This document shows, piece after piece, positions 48,313 to 60,780 of a stretch of DNA of 64,000 nt. This stretch comes from Lycorma delicatula (lineage: Eukaryota > Arthropoda > Insecta > Hemiptera > Fulgoridae). The notes beneath the pieces were generated by a model. It worked only from the letters and a program-made list of their open reading frames with translations. It searched no databases and had not been told where the DNA came from. Made by a program: the position numbers and the translations under genes. The DNA lies in NCBI RefSeq assembly GCF_047948215.1, contig NC_134461.1, positions 129,528,512 through 129,592,511 of the forward strand, written 5' to 3'. Every line of letters starts with the position of its first letter. Position 1 is the first letter of the stretch.

Positions 48313-48888
48313 TGGTGCTCTTAGCACCATAATGCACTTATGGTGCATTTCCGCAGAAATGGACGGCACGGCGAAATCAACAAACTATGCTTACAGTTCT
48401 AAAACATGACCTAACCTAAGACAAATGAAAATGGGAAAAAAATAATCGTGAAAACATTATATTTTAGTTCAATTAGATTTATAATAAAGTCTTATAAATA
48501 CTTTCAAAAAATACTTCGAATTTTGTTAGAAACTACGTTTTTTTCTTCCATTTGATGGACCGTGGGACACGGATATGTCACATTTCCATAAAAAAAGGTG
48601 GGTTTACGAACCGCGCCTATATATATATATATATATATATATATTGAATATATAAATGATCTCGTACAAAAACTTGATGATGTACTTAAAATAATAAAAT
48701 ATAAAAGAAAATCACTTCGTTAAAAAAAATTAAAAGTATTTGTTTACAAGAGATTAAAGCTGCTAATAAAACACAAAAATATGAACAGTAGGAAAGTGTT
48801 GAAAATCTGCTAACAAAGATTTGTTAAATAAACAGAAATAAAATCATAAATTGGTCATAAAATGCATTATGGTGCTCTTAGTGCACTA
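48313..48888. mobile_element. Palindrome-ended TIR element inserted in a LINE
   Basis: A 576-bp block lies between two copies of 'agagcactta' (48303-48312 and 48889-48898). The ends are inverted relative to each other ('cttagcaccataatgca' at the left, 'tgcattatggtgctctta' at the right). Each end is itself palindromic. Left: 'tatggtgc' pairs with 'gcaccata' around 48311-48331. Right: 48872-48895 is a perfect 24-bp palindrome with no loop. The interior is A/T-rich with a (TA)n tract (48621-48645) and no coding capacity. A target duplication of 9-10 bp would suit a Mutator-like element, but that is inference. Confidence 0.6.
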
Positions 48889-49010
48889 AGAGCACTTAGA
48901 GCACTACAAGGGGATGAAGGAGAAGACTTGGGACAGGGTAAGGCAGATCGCATTATGCCGTGCAAACTCCAGATGATGATGATGACGATGATGAAATCTC
49001 TTTGTAACAA
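48889..49010 (+). mobile_element. LINE fragment, 3' end
   Basis: Resumes the LINE interrupted at 48312. A frame reads 'LGQGKADRIMPCKLQMMMMT', ending in a GATGAT-type repeat that probably forms the element's 3' tail (48973-48993). Confidence 0.5.
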
Positions 49011-49885
49011 AGATGATATGCTGAACCCAAATTGCATGCTGCTGGGATTTATCTGTTTCTAATGACTACAGGAGTTGATTCCACTTAAAAAAATTAATAA
49101 CAAAAAACAAATGCTGTAAAATCTAGTGAGTAGACACACAAGACAATTGTGTAAACAACTGGAAATAAATTTATTAGTCAAATCAACTATAATTGAATAT
49201 AAATTTTAAGTTAATAAAGGAAATATTAAGACCATGAAGTATTATATATAAATCATGTAACATTAGAGGTTAACCCTACAGAATGGCTATCCCCCCCATA
49301 ATAGATGACAAAAGAGTAAATTCTTTAGATGGATAAAAAATAAAGTCTTTCTTTTTTCTTTGTTTAATATCAGTGTATAATATAAACATTCTTTAAAAGA
49401 CTGTTGCTGGCAATAATAATTTTTTTTATGTTTCAGTAAAAATGATAATGTTAAATGATAATTTCAATGATAAAATTTATCAAACATTGATAAAAAATGT
49501 TTCACATAACAGAATCATTTTTTATGGTGCTGAGAATTAATTTAAATGATTTTAATACTACCAAAGTCATATTAATGCCATAATGAGGAAATGATGTAAA
49601 TTTGTTTTAAATAGATGTAAGTGCGACTCTTTTCTAAATTTGTGGATATCTGCTTCAAGAAGTAAAGAATATTTTGATTTTTTTTTTCAATAAGGATATT
49701 ATTACAAATGTACAAGTGTAAAGTGAGCTGTTGTATTTCCTTAAATTTTCATAATTTGTTTTTTTATTCAGTTTTATCATATTTTTATAAAGGTTTTAAA
49801 CAGCAGTAAGAAATTTTAGTTTATAATTTTATCATATTAAAATCTGTGTTAATACGTTTCTATTGTTTTTCTTTGTCACTTGCAG

Positions 49886-50160
49886 GAAGAAGTTATGGCA
49901 CAGATTTGTCAAGAAAGAATGGATCAGTTACGATTACTTTCTTCCCAATTATTATTATTTGAAGCTCGTCTATGTAGAAAACAACGGGAAATTAGTACAG
50001 CTCTAGCACAACGAGAATTAGTAATATCACGACAACAAAAAGCTATTCGTCAACTTCAAGCTAGACTTTCAGAAGCCGGTTTAGAATGTAATGAAGAAAC
50101 AAATTTTGATTCCCTCAATGATAGTGATAGTGCAGTCATTATGGAAGATGATGATTACAG
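49886..50160 (+). CDS. Host gene, coding exon C (coiled coil)
   Basis: A 275-bp exon with acceptor 'tttgtcacttgcag' and donor 'gtaaat', in phase with both neighbours. It begins 'EEVMAQICQERMDQLRLLSS', continues 'QLLLFEARLCRKQREISTAL' and 'AQRELVISRQQKAIRQLQAR', and ends with an acidic patch ('NDSDSAVIMEDDDY'). The middle is a clear amphipathic, Leu/Gln/Arg-rich coiled coil of about 70 residues. The protein is probably cytosolic or cytoskeletal, since there is no signal peptide or membrane segment in the visible part. I cannot assign a family. Codon use is ordinary and there are no stops. Confidence 0.9.
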
Positions 50161-53100
50161 GTAAATGTTTTTTTGTTTACCTACTTTAAAATATTAAATT
50201 TATAATATAAAATTACCAAAAAAAACCTTTCTAAACATACCAAATTAATAGCAAGGTTATAAAACGTAAACTTACCAATTTCCATATGTACTTTTCAAAT
50301 CCATCCGTTCATCGTCAGTTATTTAAATATTATCCTGGGGAAGAACATTACCTTTTGTCAATTACAGCTGATAGTTGTCATGATCAATTCAATTAAAATT
50401 GGTAATAATTTAGTCAACTATCAAGACGGAGACAGCAATTTAAACAACTAACTATTTTCATACATCACTTGTTCATTTACAAATGAGTATTTACATTTAA
50501 AATGTAAACATTACATTTTTATAAATATTCAAATTTATTGTTATTTCTAAATTGTTTTCTATATTTGTTATTTTATGTTTATGTGTAATGGAGGTGATCA
50601 GCAACATTTGAACAAATTTTTCTTTTACTTATATATGATATCAAATGTTCTAAAAGTCTCTGTTAAAATACTTGCCGTTTCACCGATGTATTTTTCTGGA
50701 TATCAAAAATCTTGTTTACCCAAAATAAATGTTAAAAATCTTGTTTAAATTCTTTTTAATATATATTCATTTCAATTAATTTTAAATATGCCACCACTAT
50801 TAAATTTATATTTTGATACAATAAAATTTTAATATAGTTTTAAATATTTTGCTAAATTATTTATTACTCTAAAAGATATACTACAATTTTTATTATTTTA
50901 AACAATAACTATTTTATTTCTATTTTTATTAATATAGTTATACATAGTATAATAATAATATAAGTTTATATTTCTTCCTTTCCTTTTTTTAATGAAATTG
51001 GTATTCTTTTTAATAATATTCTTTTTAGTATTATTTTATTAATATTCTCTACAAAAATATTCTTTTATCCATTTTCGTTTCCTATAAATTGATTTAGTTT
51101 ATTTTTTAGTGATTTGTATTATTATTATCATTTTTATATCTTTATATGCTTTGTGTTTCATATCATACTATATATTTATTTTCTGTGGATAGAATAACCA
51201 AAACAGAACAAAAAATATAAGGAATAAAATATATATATATATATAAAGATTAAAATTAAATACAAAGGAGTGAGTCAAGAATAAAGAAAATAATAATGTA
51301 AAAGTTAAATTTAAATACTTGAATATATTTTAAGATATTTATAAAAACATTTATGGACCAAGAAATTAATTATGAGAATTTTGTTTTACTTAAGCTAGTA
51401 CTTTTGTATTTTTCTGGTAAATTTTGTATTTACCTGGTTGCTGTCCTAGCTATGATTAAATAGGTTTCATTAACAAATTTTTTTTATATTTAAATTACAA
51501 TTTTTTTTATAGAAAGATTTGTTAAAATTTTGGTGTGTAAATTTAAATAATAAGTTATATGGTAATGACATATTAAAAACATTTAAGATAAAAATACATT
51601 AAGAAGAACATTTACACTTTCTATTTTGACCCTTCATGAATTTTTAATATTTAATATTTCAACTGAATAAAGATGTTTTATTAAGACACTGTAAAGCAAA
51701 ACGGTATGGTTTTATTCTTTTGCTAACAAAATTATTTAATCATATCAAGAGAGCTTGCCATCTAATAAAATCTCCAGAAATTTTACTATAATATCATTAA
51801 TGGGAATTCTATTCATGTGACAGCAATATTACACATATCTGAAAAGTAAAATCAGATGTAACATTATCTCCAACAGAATTATAATTATTCGTCTTTCAAA
51901 TTCACCTGAGTAAGATTTAAAAAAACTACTATTTTACTTTTTTTGAAAACAGAATAGGAAAAATTTATAATTCAATAGGATTACTATGTTCCTGAAAGAG
52001 TGTAAATAGTTTTCTTTGGTTTTGATATGGTTTTATAAGCAAATGATTTATAGAACTTGTTGGTATTCATCTATCCAATAAATCCTGTATGTGAGGTTAG
52101 TTATTTCTTATTGGTTTGAAATTATCATTATAGAATAGTAATAGTGTATAAGTAAGAAAGTATCAGTAGAAAAGTGAATTGATGAAAAAAAGATTAATTA
52201 TATAAAAAAATGGTTTATTTATCTTAAGTTACATATCAAACCATGTCAAGTTTTTCATCAAAGATATGCTTAGGGTATAATTATCATAATATACAGTTAG
52301 GTAATTTTATTTTATTTTTTTACTTTTTTTTAATAATACACAAGATGTTTACCTTTTGTATATACTTGATCCGCTGTTGTTTGGTGATAGTAAAGTAGAG
52401 GTGATATGTTATCTGTGAGTCAGCACCTAATAAATATTTTTTATATAGCATATGCATGTAAAATATCCCATAATTTTATGCAAATTCAAAAACTAGGGTG
52501 AGAGTTAACATTATTAAAAATTGTAAATTATATAATTTACATTCCTGTTGTTGTTATTAGAATGGTTTGAAAAATGTTTTAATTTTTTTTTATTCTGTTA
52601 GTATATATTTATACTACAAAACCTTCCAAAATCAGCTCAAAAAGTACAAATTTCCCTAAAAGTACACACCCCCAATCCTACTAATACAGAATGAAAGCGG
52701 TAAACTGGCCCATAACAATAAAGACAACGTGGAAATCCTAGCTAAATATTTCAACAAACTCCTAAATTGCAAAAAGCCGACAGAACTCCTAAACTTCAAC
52801 ACCCCAATAATAACATCACAAGAAAACATCAACTCTCCTACAATAAAAGAAGTCTACCAAGCACTGGGTGAAATTAAAAATTTCAAAGCAGTGAGAAAAG
52901 ATCAGATTTTTGTAGAGATCTGGAATCATGCAGGAAGATCAGCAAAAATTGCCCTTCATCAACAACTTGTCAACATCTGGATCAAAAAAGAACTACCAGA
53001 AAACTGGACAACAGCCCTCATCCATCCACTACACAAAAAAGGGGCAAAATAAAATAGACCATAACAATTACAAAGGAATCTCATTCCTAGACACAACATA

Positions 53101-55205
53101 CAAAATTCTTTCAAGAATCATACTCAACAGGATCGGTTCACAACTCGAAAAAGAACTAGGAAAATATCAGGGAGGTTTCAGACCTTGCAGTAGCTGTTCA
53201 AACCAGATTATGACTCTCAAGCTAATATTGGATTTCAACAGGAAAAGAAACAGGGACATGATGATAACATTTATAGATTTCAAAAAAGCTTATGACTGTA
53301 TCCACAGAGAACGCCAACTAAAAATTCTAAGACACCTCGGACTACATATCAATTTAATAAATATGATAAAACTGACCCTCACAAACACTAAGTTGAAGGT
53401 AAAATTCAGAGGCTAGCTCTCAGAACCATTTGAGATCAAAACAGAACTGCACCAAGGCGATAGGTTCTCACCACTATTCAACTGCACTCTAGAAATGGTA
53501 ATGAGAGAATGGCTCAAAGTGCCCTCCAAAAGTAAAAATAGACCAAAAAATCAAAACGAAACTGTCTTTGTTTCACCGACAACTTGGCACTGCTAACAAA
53601 TAACAGATGAAGCTAAATCACAGATATTAGAACTTCAAAACATTACAAATAAAATTAGTCTCAAATTGTCATTTGAAAAGACAAAAATTATGCTCCAAAA
53701 ACCAACACGATTAAAAGAAGTAAACGTAAACAGTAATAAAATCAAAATAGTAACCCAATTTAAATATCTCAGAGAAATAGTAACAAACAACTTAAATGAA
53801 AAACCTCAATCTAAATAAGAAATAAATTAGCTAAAGCTCAAAAATTAACCTGGTACACTTACAATAAAAAATGCCTATCAATAAACGCAAAAATAAAACA
53901 TTACAACACAGTTATAAAACCAAAGCCACATATGCAGCAGAAACACTCTTCCACTTCAATGAACAATCAAAGACAGACAAACTCCAGAAAACTGAAAGAA
54001 AAAATGGAAGAACCTGCATCACTAAAAAATACCAGAAAGACGGACAGTGGTGGATTGTGCCCGACAAAGTCATATACAAACAGTTAGAACCCATCACTGA
54101 TACCATCCGTAAAAGGAGACTAGGATTCTTTTGACATATCATTAGGATGCAAGATTCAGGACTTCTGAAACAATTAGTACAGTACAATCTCTACTCAAAA
54201 AACACCAAGACAGGATACATATGGATTGGACAAATAAGAGAGGATCTGAAGGAAATTGGCCTTACACCAGGAGACAACAGATAAGATAAAATTAAACAAT
54301 AAAATCAAGAACAAAAACACACTCACAACACGAACATTTTCAACATTAGAAAGGGTACAAAGATCCGAATGAATGAAACAGTACTGGGAGAACCAGAAGG
54401 CTCAAAGGTTCAAACAGTTTAATTGAAGACACTTGGATAATGGTCTGACTAAAGTGATCCTATGCGGTCATAAAAGCTAATAATAATAATATATTTTTAA
54501 TTTAATGCTAGAAAATAAACAGAAACTTTTCATTAATTACTAACATTAAATAAGTATCAAAAACCAATAACATACAAAAAGAGTAGCTTTTTAAAATGCA
54601 TATTTAAAAGTTTAAAATGCACAGAATCTTAAATGTAGTTAAAAATCAAATTATATATCCCTGAAAACCTTGGGAACTTTTTGTAAATGATGTTCTGTAT
54701 GAAATTATTAATATTACACCAACTCAGCTTTTGAAAACTTGAAAAATTAATTAAAATTTTAATAAACAAAATGATACACCATATTTTTCACTGTCTTATA
54801 GCAAACTTTGTAGTTTCTATAAAGCTTATAATAAAAAAAAATGTTATTTAATAGTAAATGTTATTTTCAAAATGAAAAATTATATAAAAATGTGCTCTAA
54901 TAAGATGAATGATGTTTAGGTTCAAGTTGCTCACTTAACATTCTTTCTAAAGACAAGGTCTGAAATCATCTCTATGACTTCCACATAGCTTTTTCTAAAT
55001 TTTAAACTTTATTTGGTGAGAGTATGAGACTAAAGCAAAATGATCTTAAGTCAACTGATTCCATTAAAATTTATTTTGTTTTGTGAAAGTTGATAGTTAC
55101 AATTATTTATTCCCTAAAATTTTTGATAAATATTGCAAAAATATTATACCATTATGTCTTTTCTATTTCTAATTGAGTAATTAACTGAATTTTAATAAAT
55201 TTCAG
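50161..55205 (+). other. Intron C of the host gene (about 5.0 kb)
   Basis: Donor gtaaat, acceptor 'aataaatttcag'. 50161-52600 is A/T-rich with an (AT)n run at about 51229-51245 and no recognisable element. 52604-54490 is a LINE. 54490-55200 shows nothing. Confidence 0.7.
52604..54490 (+). mobile_element. LINE, 5'-truncated, (TAA)n tail
   Basis: RT-bearing fragment. From 52729 it reads 'AKYFNKLLNC', then 'ELPENWTTALIHPLHKKGAK' (53000-53050), 'NNYKGISFLDTTYKILSRI' (53065-53120), 'YQGGFRPCSSC' and the catalytic motif A 'MMITFIDFKKAYDCIHRE' (53260-53310). The second catalytic motif near 53575 is damaged. The 3' end is 'aaaagctaataataataat' (54472-54490). Protein and tail match the minus-strand LINE at 57509-60475, so they belong to one family. 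The clade is not assigned (APE-type LINE, by the endonuclease of its relative). Frameshift at about 53050 and stops later. Confidence 0.85.
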
Positions 55206-55677
55206 ACCGTTCCATGGACTACCTGAAGGAGTTACTGTTGTACGTAGTGTTTCTGATGCCGTAGAGATGCCATCTGGTGGAAAATATTCATCATTACGAC
55301 GAAGTAATGGCTTTTTAAGAAGACCAGAAATACTTGAAACCGTGTACAGTGTAGAAGAAGATACAGATGCTGAACCCGTTTCAGGAAATGAAGCGACTCA
55401 TACAGAAAATCAAGAAGATTCCTGGTCTGTGCATAGGGGTAGATTAAAAGAACTTTATGGAAGTTTTGAAAGATTAGATCAAGAACCACCGAATCATGTC
55501 ACTACTTATAATCGTGTTATGAGTAACCATCGTTCAGTCACCAAACCCAAAGATGTCAAATATAAAAGGATTAATAAAGCGAAATCTAAATCATTAGAAG
55601 AATTGCGAGGTAGGCTAAAAAACTGGGTTGAAAAAGGGAACAAACTAGCTGTATCGCTTGATCAATCGTTTGCCTGA
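55206..55677 (+). CDS. Host gene, last coding exon
   Basis: The acceptor is 'aataaatttcag'. The exon completes the split Arg codon and runs open for 156 residues to TGA at 55675-55677. It begins 'RPFHGLPEGVTVVRSVSDAV' and ends 'SLEELRGRLKNWVEKGNKLA' then 'VSLDQSFA'. The region is rich in Ser, Glu, Arg and Lys and mostly disordered in character, with a short C-terminal helix. Phase and coding quality leave little doubt that it is real. Two LINEs of one family lie on either side in opposite orientation (52604-54490 and 57509-60475). Confidence 0.9.
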
Positions 55678-56250
55678 TTGTGTATTTTTCCTAAACGTAA
55701 AGAATTAGATTAAAAATTATTTTAGTTGATTTATAAACCATTTATAATATTAAATTATTTTGATTTCCTTGTAGAAAATACAAGTAATTTTATTTAAATA
55801 CATTGCAGTAGTATTCAGCTGGTATATTATTCAATTTCAATTAAGTTATACGCACAAAAATAATTAGATTAAAGTAATAAACAATTTAGTCTCAGAATCT
55901 AATATTCAATAAACTATGGGCTTGTTTAAATAAATTTCCCTCAACCAATTGATGAAGCAACTGATTGACTCGTCAGAGTTTATGGATACCATTAATGATG
56001 CATAGCTTTCCATTCGATATCACTACTAATAGTATTATATAAAAATAATCCACTTAAATTAAGTAACAAAGATGAAATGAAAATTCTCTTTTTAGTAAAG
56101 AATAAGATTGTTATTAATTCAGTTAACATGTTATTTCCCTTGAAAGAAGAAGAACAAGAAAAGTAAGCAAAAAGTTTACAGAGATAATAACTTCTTAAGC
56201 TTCTTTTTGTTTGGTATAAGGCTTAATAAAGTTTTGCATTCTTATTATAA
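55678..56250 (+). promoter_or_regulatory. 3' UTR with candidate polyadenylation signals
   Basis: AATAAA hexamers occur at 55876-55881, 55908-55913 and 56225-56230. Any could end the transcript, and the sequence alone does not choose. The last is followed by T/G-rich sequence ('gttttgcattctt'). Confidence 0.5.
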
Positions 56251-57428
56251 AACAATATGTATGAATTAGCATATACAGGACCATTATTTTCTTTACAAAA
56301 TGTAAAATTGGTATTAACTTCAGCTTTGCCAAATAATAATAATAATAGTGCGCTTACATACATAATGAAAATAAATTACGATAAGCTTGAGTGTTAAAAC
56401 TTATGTATTTGTTTTAAAACAGTACAGAATTTAGTTATAAATCAATGAAAATATACTGTATTTCATATAAATACATTACTATATACTTGGGGGGGTTTGG
56501 GGTTGTGAATGTATATATACTTTAGAGGAGAAGAACACAACTACTTTTTTAGTAATGGGAAATACAAGACACAAATTCAAGATATCTAATAAGATACTAC
56601 TCCACAAATATATTTTAAGATATTTCATCTGCCAACTTTCTAAACAGTTTTTTTTATTTATTCACCCAAATTCAGATTCCTAGTCAAGCAACCCATCAGC
56701 TGAATATATATTAGATTATTATTTAAAAGTTATCTAGATATATTAAATCATATTAAGATCATTATTATTTTTAATGGCATTTAATTTGTTTCAATAAATT
56801 TGGCTATCACAGATTATCATGGTTGTCCAGATACTTAGATAAATTTATAAAAGAAAAAGAAAAAGATTATAACTAAAATTAGGGGGTTTACTTGTCTTGA
56901 ATTGTAGAAGATGTTACACATTTGTATACATTTGAATATTATTTCTGTTTTTAGCAGAGTATAAGAACTCAGCTAAAAAAAACTCTACATTTGTCAAGCT
57001 GTGTTAATTTATAATAGCATTGTATTAATTATTGTTTTTCTGGAAAATTAATAATGATTATTATTATATTAAGTGTTGATTCAGCTTTATCTTCTAGATG
57101 TTACATTGCTTGCAGTCAAAACGATTGACCATATGCAATTTTTTTATAAAAAAAACTTCCCTTTTATTAGTTTTTTATAGCATTATTGGTTTATAAATGT
57201 GTAAACAAATAGAATATGTAACCAATACAATATATTATTGAAGGCCACAATTACTTCACAAGACTGCTATATAAAGTTTTACATAACTTTTAACATCCTA
57301 AATTTTAGTAATATTTTAAAGTAGGTTAATAAAATTTACATGAATCATTTCACATTTATTTCTTATATCTTTTAAACAATAAAGAAATGTAAAAAAGTGC
57401 TTTTAAATAGGAAAAGAGCAATATCTCA

Positions 57429-57430
<2 letters not shown>
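56251..57430. other. Non-coding stretch downstream of the gene
   Basis: A/T-rich, with no exon or element recognised. Confidence 0.5.
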
Positions 57431-57507
<77 letters not shown>

Positions 57508-57508
57508 G
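57431..57508. repeat. (AT)n and (ATT)n microsatellites
   Basis: An (AT)n tract at 57432-57469 followed by (ATT)n to about 57507. The ATT part is the 3' (TAA)n tail of the adjacent minus-strand LINE. Confidence 0.9.
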
Positions 57509-60475
57509 CTTCAACATGGGACCACTTAAGTCAATTTTAGTTGGATCTTTTCTGAGAAAAGCGTGTTATTTTACTCTTCCGAGCTGCCCAGTATTTCTTC
57601 ATCCGTTCAGATCTTGCTTTCTTTTCTCTATCCGTAAACACCCTCTTCATTGTATTTTGTCGTTTGTCTGTCTTTTGTTTAAATCTATTGCTTTTGTCTT
57701 TTAGCTCTGTAATTTTTCCAGTTTTATTCTGTAGGTCGGTCAGGGAAATTCCCAATTCTTTCGTATCTTCTCTAATTTCTTTCATCCATCCTACTTCTAG
57801 CTTTTGGAACCAGAGCTTTTCAATGATATTTCATGACAGTCTTGTTTCCGGTGTCCTTATGAGATGACCAAAGAAAGAGATTCTTTTTTTCCCGCATAGT
57901 ATCAGTAACAGGCTCTATTTCTCTATATACACCACCTCATTTGGCACAATCCACCATCGGCCTTCTTTTTGGTGTTTTTTATTGATACACATTCTGACAA
58001 TTCTCCTCTCTATTTTCAGAATTTTATCAATTCGGTTTTTCTGAGTGATTTTGAAAAGGGTCTCGCATCCGTAGGTGACTTCTGTCTGAACTACAGTTTT
58101 ATAATGTTTAAGTTTTGTTTTAGCAGAAAGGCTTTTTTTGTTATATGTTGACCAAGTTAATTTTTGGGATTTAATCATTTTATTTGTCCTGTTTTGCCAT
58201 GTCACTTTTTCATTTAAATTATAAGTTATTATTTCCCCTAGATATTTAAATTGTTTTACTATTTTAATTTTCTGATTGTTTACCGTAATGTGCTCTATTA
58301 CCAGAGGATCTATGGCCATTAGTTCAGTTTTTTTCGAAAGAGATATGAAGCCCTATCTTTTGTGCTAGGTTTTGAAGGCTCATGATTTGTGTTATGGCTT
58401 CTTGAATATTATTTGCTAAAAGAGTGAGGTCATCTGCAAATCCTAGGCAATTTAGGATGATGGAGTTTTTCTTAGTACCCATTTTTATATTTTTGGGATT
58501 TATTTCATACCATTTTCTCATGACAAATTCGAGGGCGCAGTTAAAAAGGAGTGGTGAAAGGCCGTCTCCTTGCCTCAATCCAGTTTTTATGTAGAAGGGT
58601 TGAGAGAGTTCACCTCTGAATTTCACTCTGGACTGGGTAAAGTTAATTTTATCATGTTTACGAGTTTAGGGTCAGGTTTCTCAGAATATTCACCATGGAT
58701 GGTCGGTGTATACAATCATAGGCCCTTTTAAAGTCGACGAAGGTGATTATTAGTTGTTTTTTCTGTCTTTTATGTAAGTCCATCATAAGTTTTAGGGATA
58801 TTATTTGCTCCGGGCAACCTCTCCATGGCCTAAATCCCCAATGGTATTCCCCAAGTTCCAGTTCAAGTTGGCCTTTGTATCGGTTGTATATGATTCTCGA
58901 CAGGATTTTGTATGTGCAATCCAGGAAAGATATGCCTCTGTAGTTTTCCGGATTAGTTTTATCCCCTTTTTTATATAATGGATGAATGAGGGCTGTGGTC
59001 CAGTGTTCTGGAAGTTTTTCTTCGTTCCATATTTTCACGAGGCATAGATGTAGGGAAGTTTTGACTGAATAAACTGATGAGTGTTTCCAGAGTTCTGCGA
59101 AAAGCTGGTCTTCTCCGCTTGCTTTGTAGTTTTTTATTTCATTTAAGGTTGCGAGAACTTCTTGAATTGTTGGCGGGTTGATATTTAACGGTGAAGTTTT
59201 AACTGGAGTTTCAGTGTCAATCTCAAAAAGGTCTGGGGGGGTCGTCACAGTTGAGGAGTCTATTGAAGGTTTCTGCCAAAATTTCAGCATTTTCTTTATT
59301 GGTGTGGGCCATATTTCCTTTTTTTCGTCTCAGCATAAGGGTGGGTGGTTCATATCTTTGAAGAACCTGACCAAAAATTTTATAATAGTCTCGGGAGTTA
59401 GTTTTCTTGGAACTTTCTTCTATTTGCTGAATCAAGTTTTTTTGGGCTTGTCGTTTGGTTCCTCTTATAATTTTCTGAGTTATTTTCCTTTGTTTGGTGA
59501 ATTCATGGTTAGATTCTTCAGTTTTCTGGGTTTGGTGGTTGATCCAAGCCCGGTGTTGGTCTTTGAATGCTTTGTCACATTCTTCATTCTACCATTAGTG
59601 TTTTTTTCTTGGGTTTGTTGTGGCTAGTTCTACAGCTATTTCTTTCAGTTGGGATGTCAGTTCTTTTAAATTATTATTATATTTGTTTCTTCAAAGATGG
59701 CATTGTTTATTAATTTATGTGGATCATAAGCTCTTTTGTTTTTAGGTTGGGTTTTTTCTTTTTATGCAGGGTGAATTTTATTTTAACTTTAATTAAGTAA
59801 TGGTCTGATCCAGTATCTGTCCTCTCAAGACTTTAACATTATAAATCTCCTTAAAATTAAATCTCATTATAATTCCGGTCCATACAACATGATTGAGTTG
59901 CCATTCCCCTTTTTTCCAATCTTTTTGACAGGACACGGCTGAAGAACGGCTTAGACCAACCGGCTACACCAGCTACATAACCTTTTTTCCAATCTGGGTG
60001 TTTCCAAGTCTTCAATTTGTTTGGTTTTCTCATAAAATAGGTGGATTTTGAGATCATATTATGGTTTCTGCAAAATTCGACAAGTCTTTGGACGTTCTTG
60101 TTAGTTTTTTCTGGGCAGGCCATTTTCCGATAATATCACAATATCTTCGTTCTTTACCAAGTTGGGCATTAAAGTCCCCTATTAAAATCTTTGTGTGGGT
60201 CGTATTTATGTTGTTTGCAGTTTGGTCAAGAAGTTCCCAGAATTTGTCCATCTCTTCTCTATCTTTTTTAAGATTGTTTTTGTCATTGGTGGGAGCATGG
60301 ACATTTATTATGGTGTAGAATTTATTGGCTGATTTTAGGGTTAAGGTTGAAATCCTGGGGGAGTAAGACTTAAATTCTACGACTGAGTCAATTATTTTAA
60401 GATTGACTGCAAATCCTGTTCCGAACTGTGGGCATTTCTTCATCACACGTTTCATCATAGTTCTTTTATTCTTTT
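57509..60475 (-). mobile_element. LINE with endonuclease and reverse transcriptase
   Basis: Read on the minus strand from 60475. The APE-type endonuclease is 'YTIINVHAPTNDKNNLKKDR' and 'ILIGDFNAQLGKE' (60458-60054), lacking its first strands, so it is 5'-truncated. A broken endonuclease end follows, split by the 59-bp insert at 59922. Then a linker (59435-59223). The RT has 'KLPEHWTTALIHPLYKKGDK', 'PENYRGISFLDCTYKILSRI', 'LIITFVDFKRAYDCIHRP' (motif A) and 'GLRQGDGLSPLLFN' with 'LGFADDLTLLANN' (motif C, intact) across 59290-58324. The C-terminal domain is 'VKQFKYLGEIITYN' to 'QKEGRWWIVPNEVVY' (58319-57915). The tail is (TAA)n at 57471-57508. Frameshifts separate the blocks. It adjoins gypsy-related sequence at 60480. 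Confidence 0.9.
59922..59980 (-). mobile_element. 59-bp retroposed tRNA-like fragment
   Basis: The insert is flanked by a perfect 14-bp duplication, 'ccttttttccaatc' (59908-59921 and 59981-59994). On the minus strand it reads 'ggtgtagccggttggtctaa', an A-box-like tRNA 5' half, and ends in five As. It interrupts the LINE endonuclease without shifting length by more than 73 bp. It shares 'ggttggtcta' with the SINE head family and 'ctggtgtagccg' with the SINE at 10501. Confidence 0.7.
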
Positions 60476-60479
60476 CTTG

Positions 60480-60780
60480 GAGTTAAACATAAATAATTAA
60501 ACTGAAGTGTTTCTCTGTAAACCAAAGTAAATTTTATTTATTTACAAATTTTACAATTTCTAATGAAATTAATTATAAAGCTTACCTGTAAACCAAAGAA
60601 ACAACATTCAAAGTTTTTTATTCACTATTTTGTTCCCCTCTTTTACAAACGATTTTTACAAATTCATTTACAAATGATTTTTTTGTTAGTCTAATTCAAT
60701 TAGTCATTATTAATAAAACACCACATATTTATTAATTTCTTATTCTTTTTATCTCCTGCACCATCAGATGTCTAACTTAC
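60480..60780 (-). mobile_element. Probable gypsy 3' flank or LTR
   Basis: Downstream of the gypsy integrase end on the minus strand. It contains an A/G-rich tract at about 60640-60655 and AATAAA-like motifs, and a repeated 'ctttggtttacag' phrase (reverse complement at about 60519 and 60585). No second LTR copy is inside the window, so borders cannot be set. Confidence 0.35.

Larger units (their letters stand above)
40839..49885 (+). other. Intron B of the host gene (about 9.0 kb)
   Basis: Donor gtaaat, acceptor 'tttgtcacttgcag'. It holds a hAT remnant, a mariner with a nested SINE, a 17-bp perfect hairpin, a possible Tc1 fragment, repeat R-B copy 2, and a LINE interrupted by a palindrome-ended element. 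Stretches without any call: 40840-41510, 45490-46730 and 49020-49880. Confidence 0.65.

Noticed and set aside
59178..59627. 149-codon frame on +
   Set aside because: Antisense of the minus-strand LINE, whose own frames carry the recognisable endonuclease/RT motifs.
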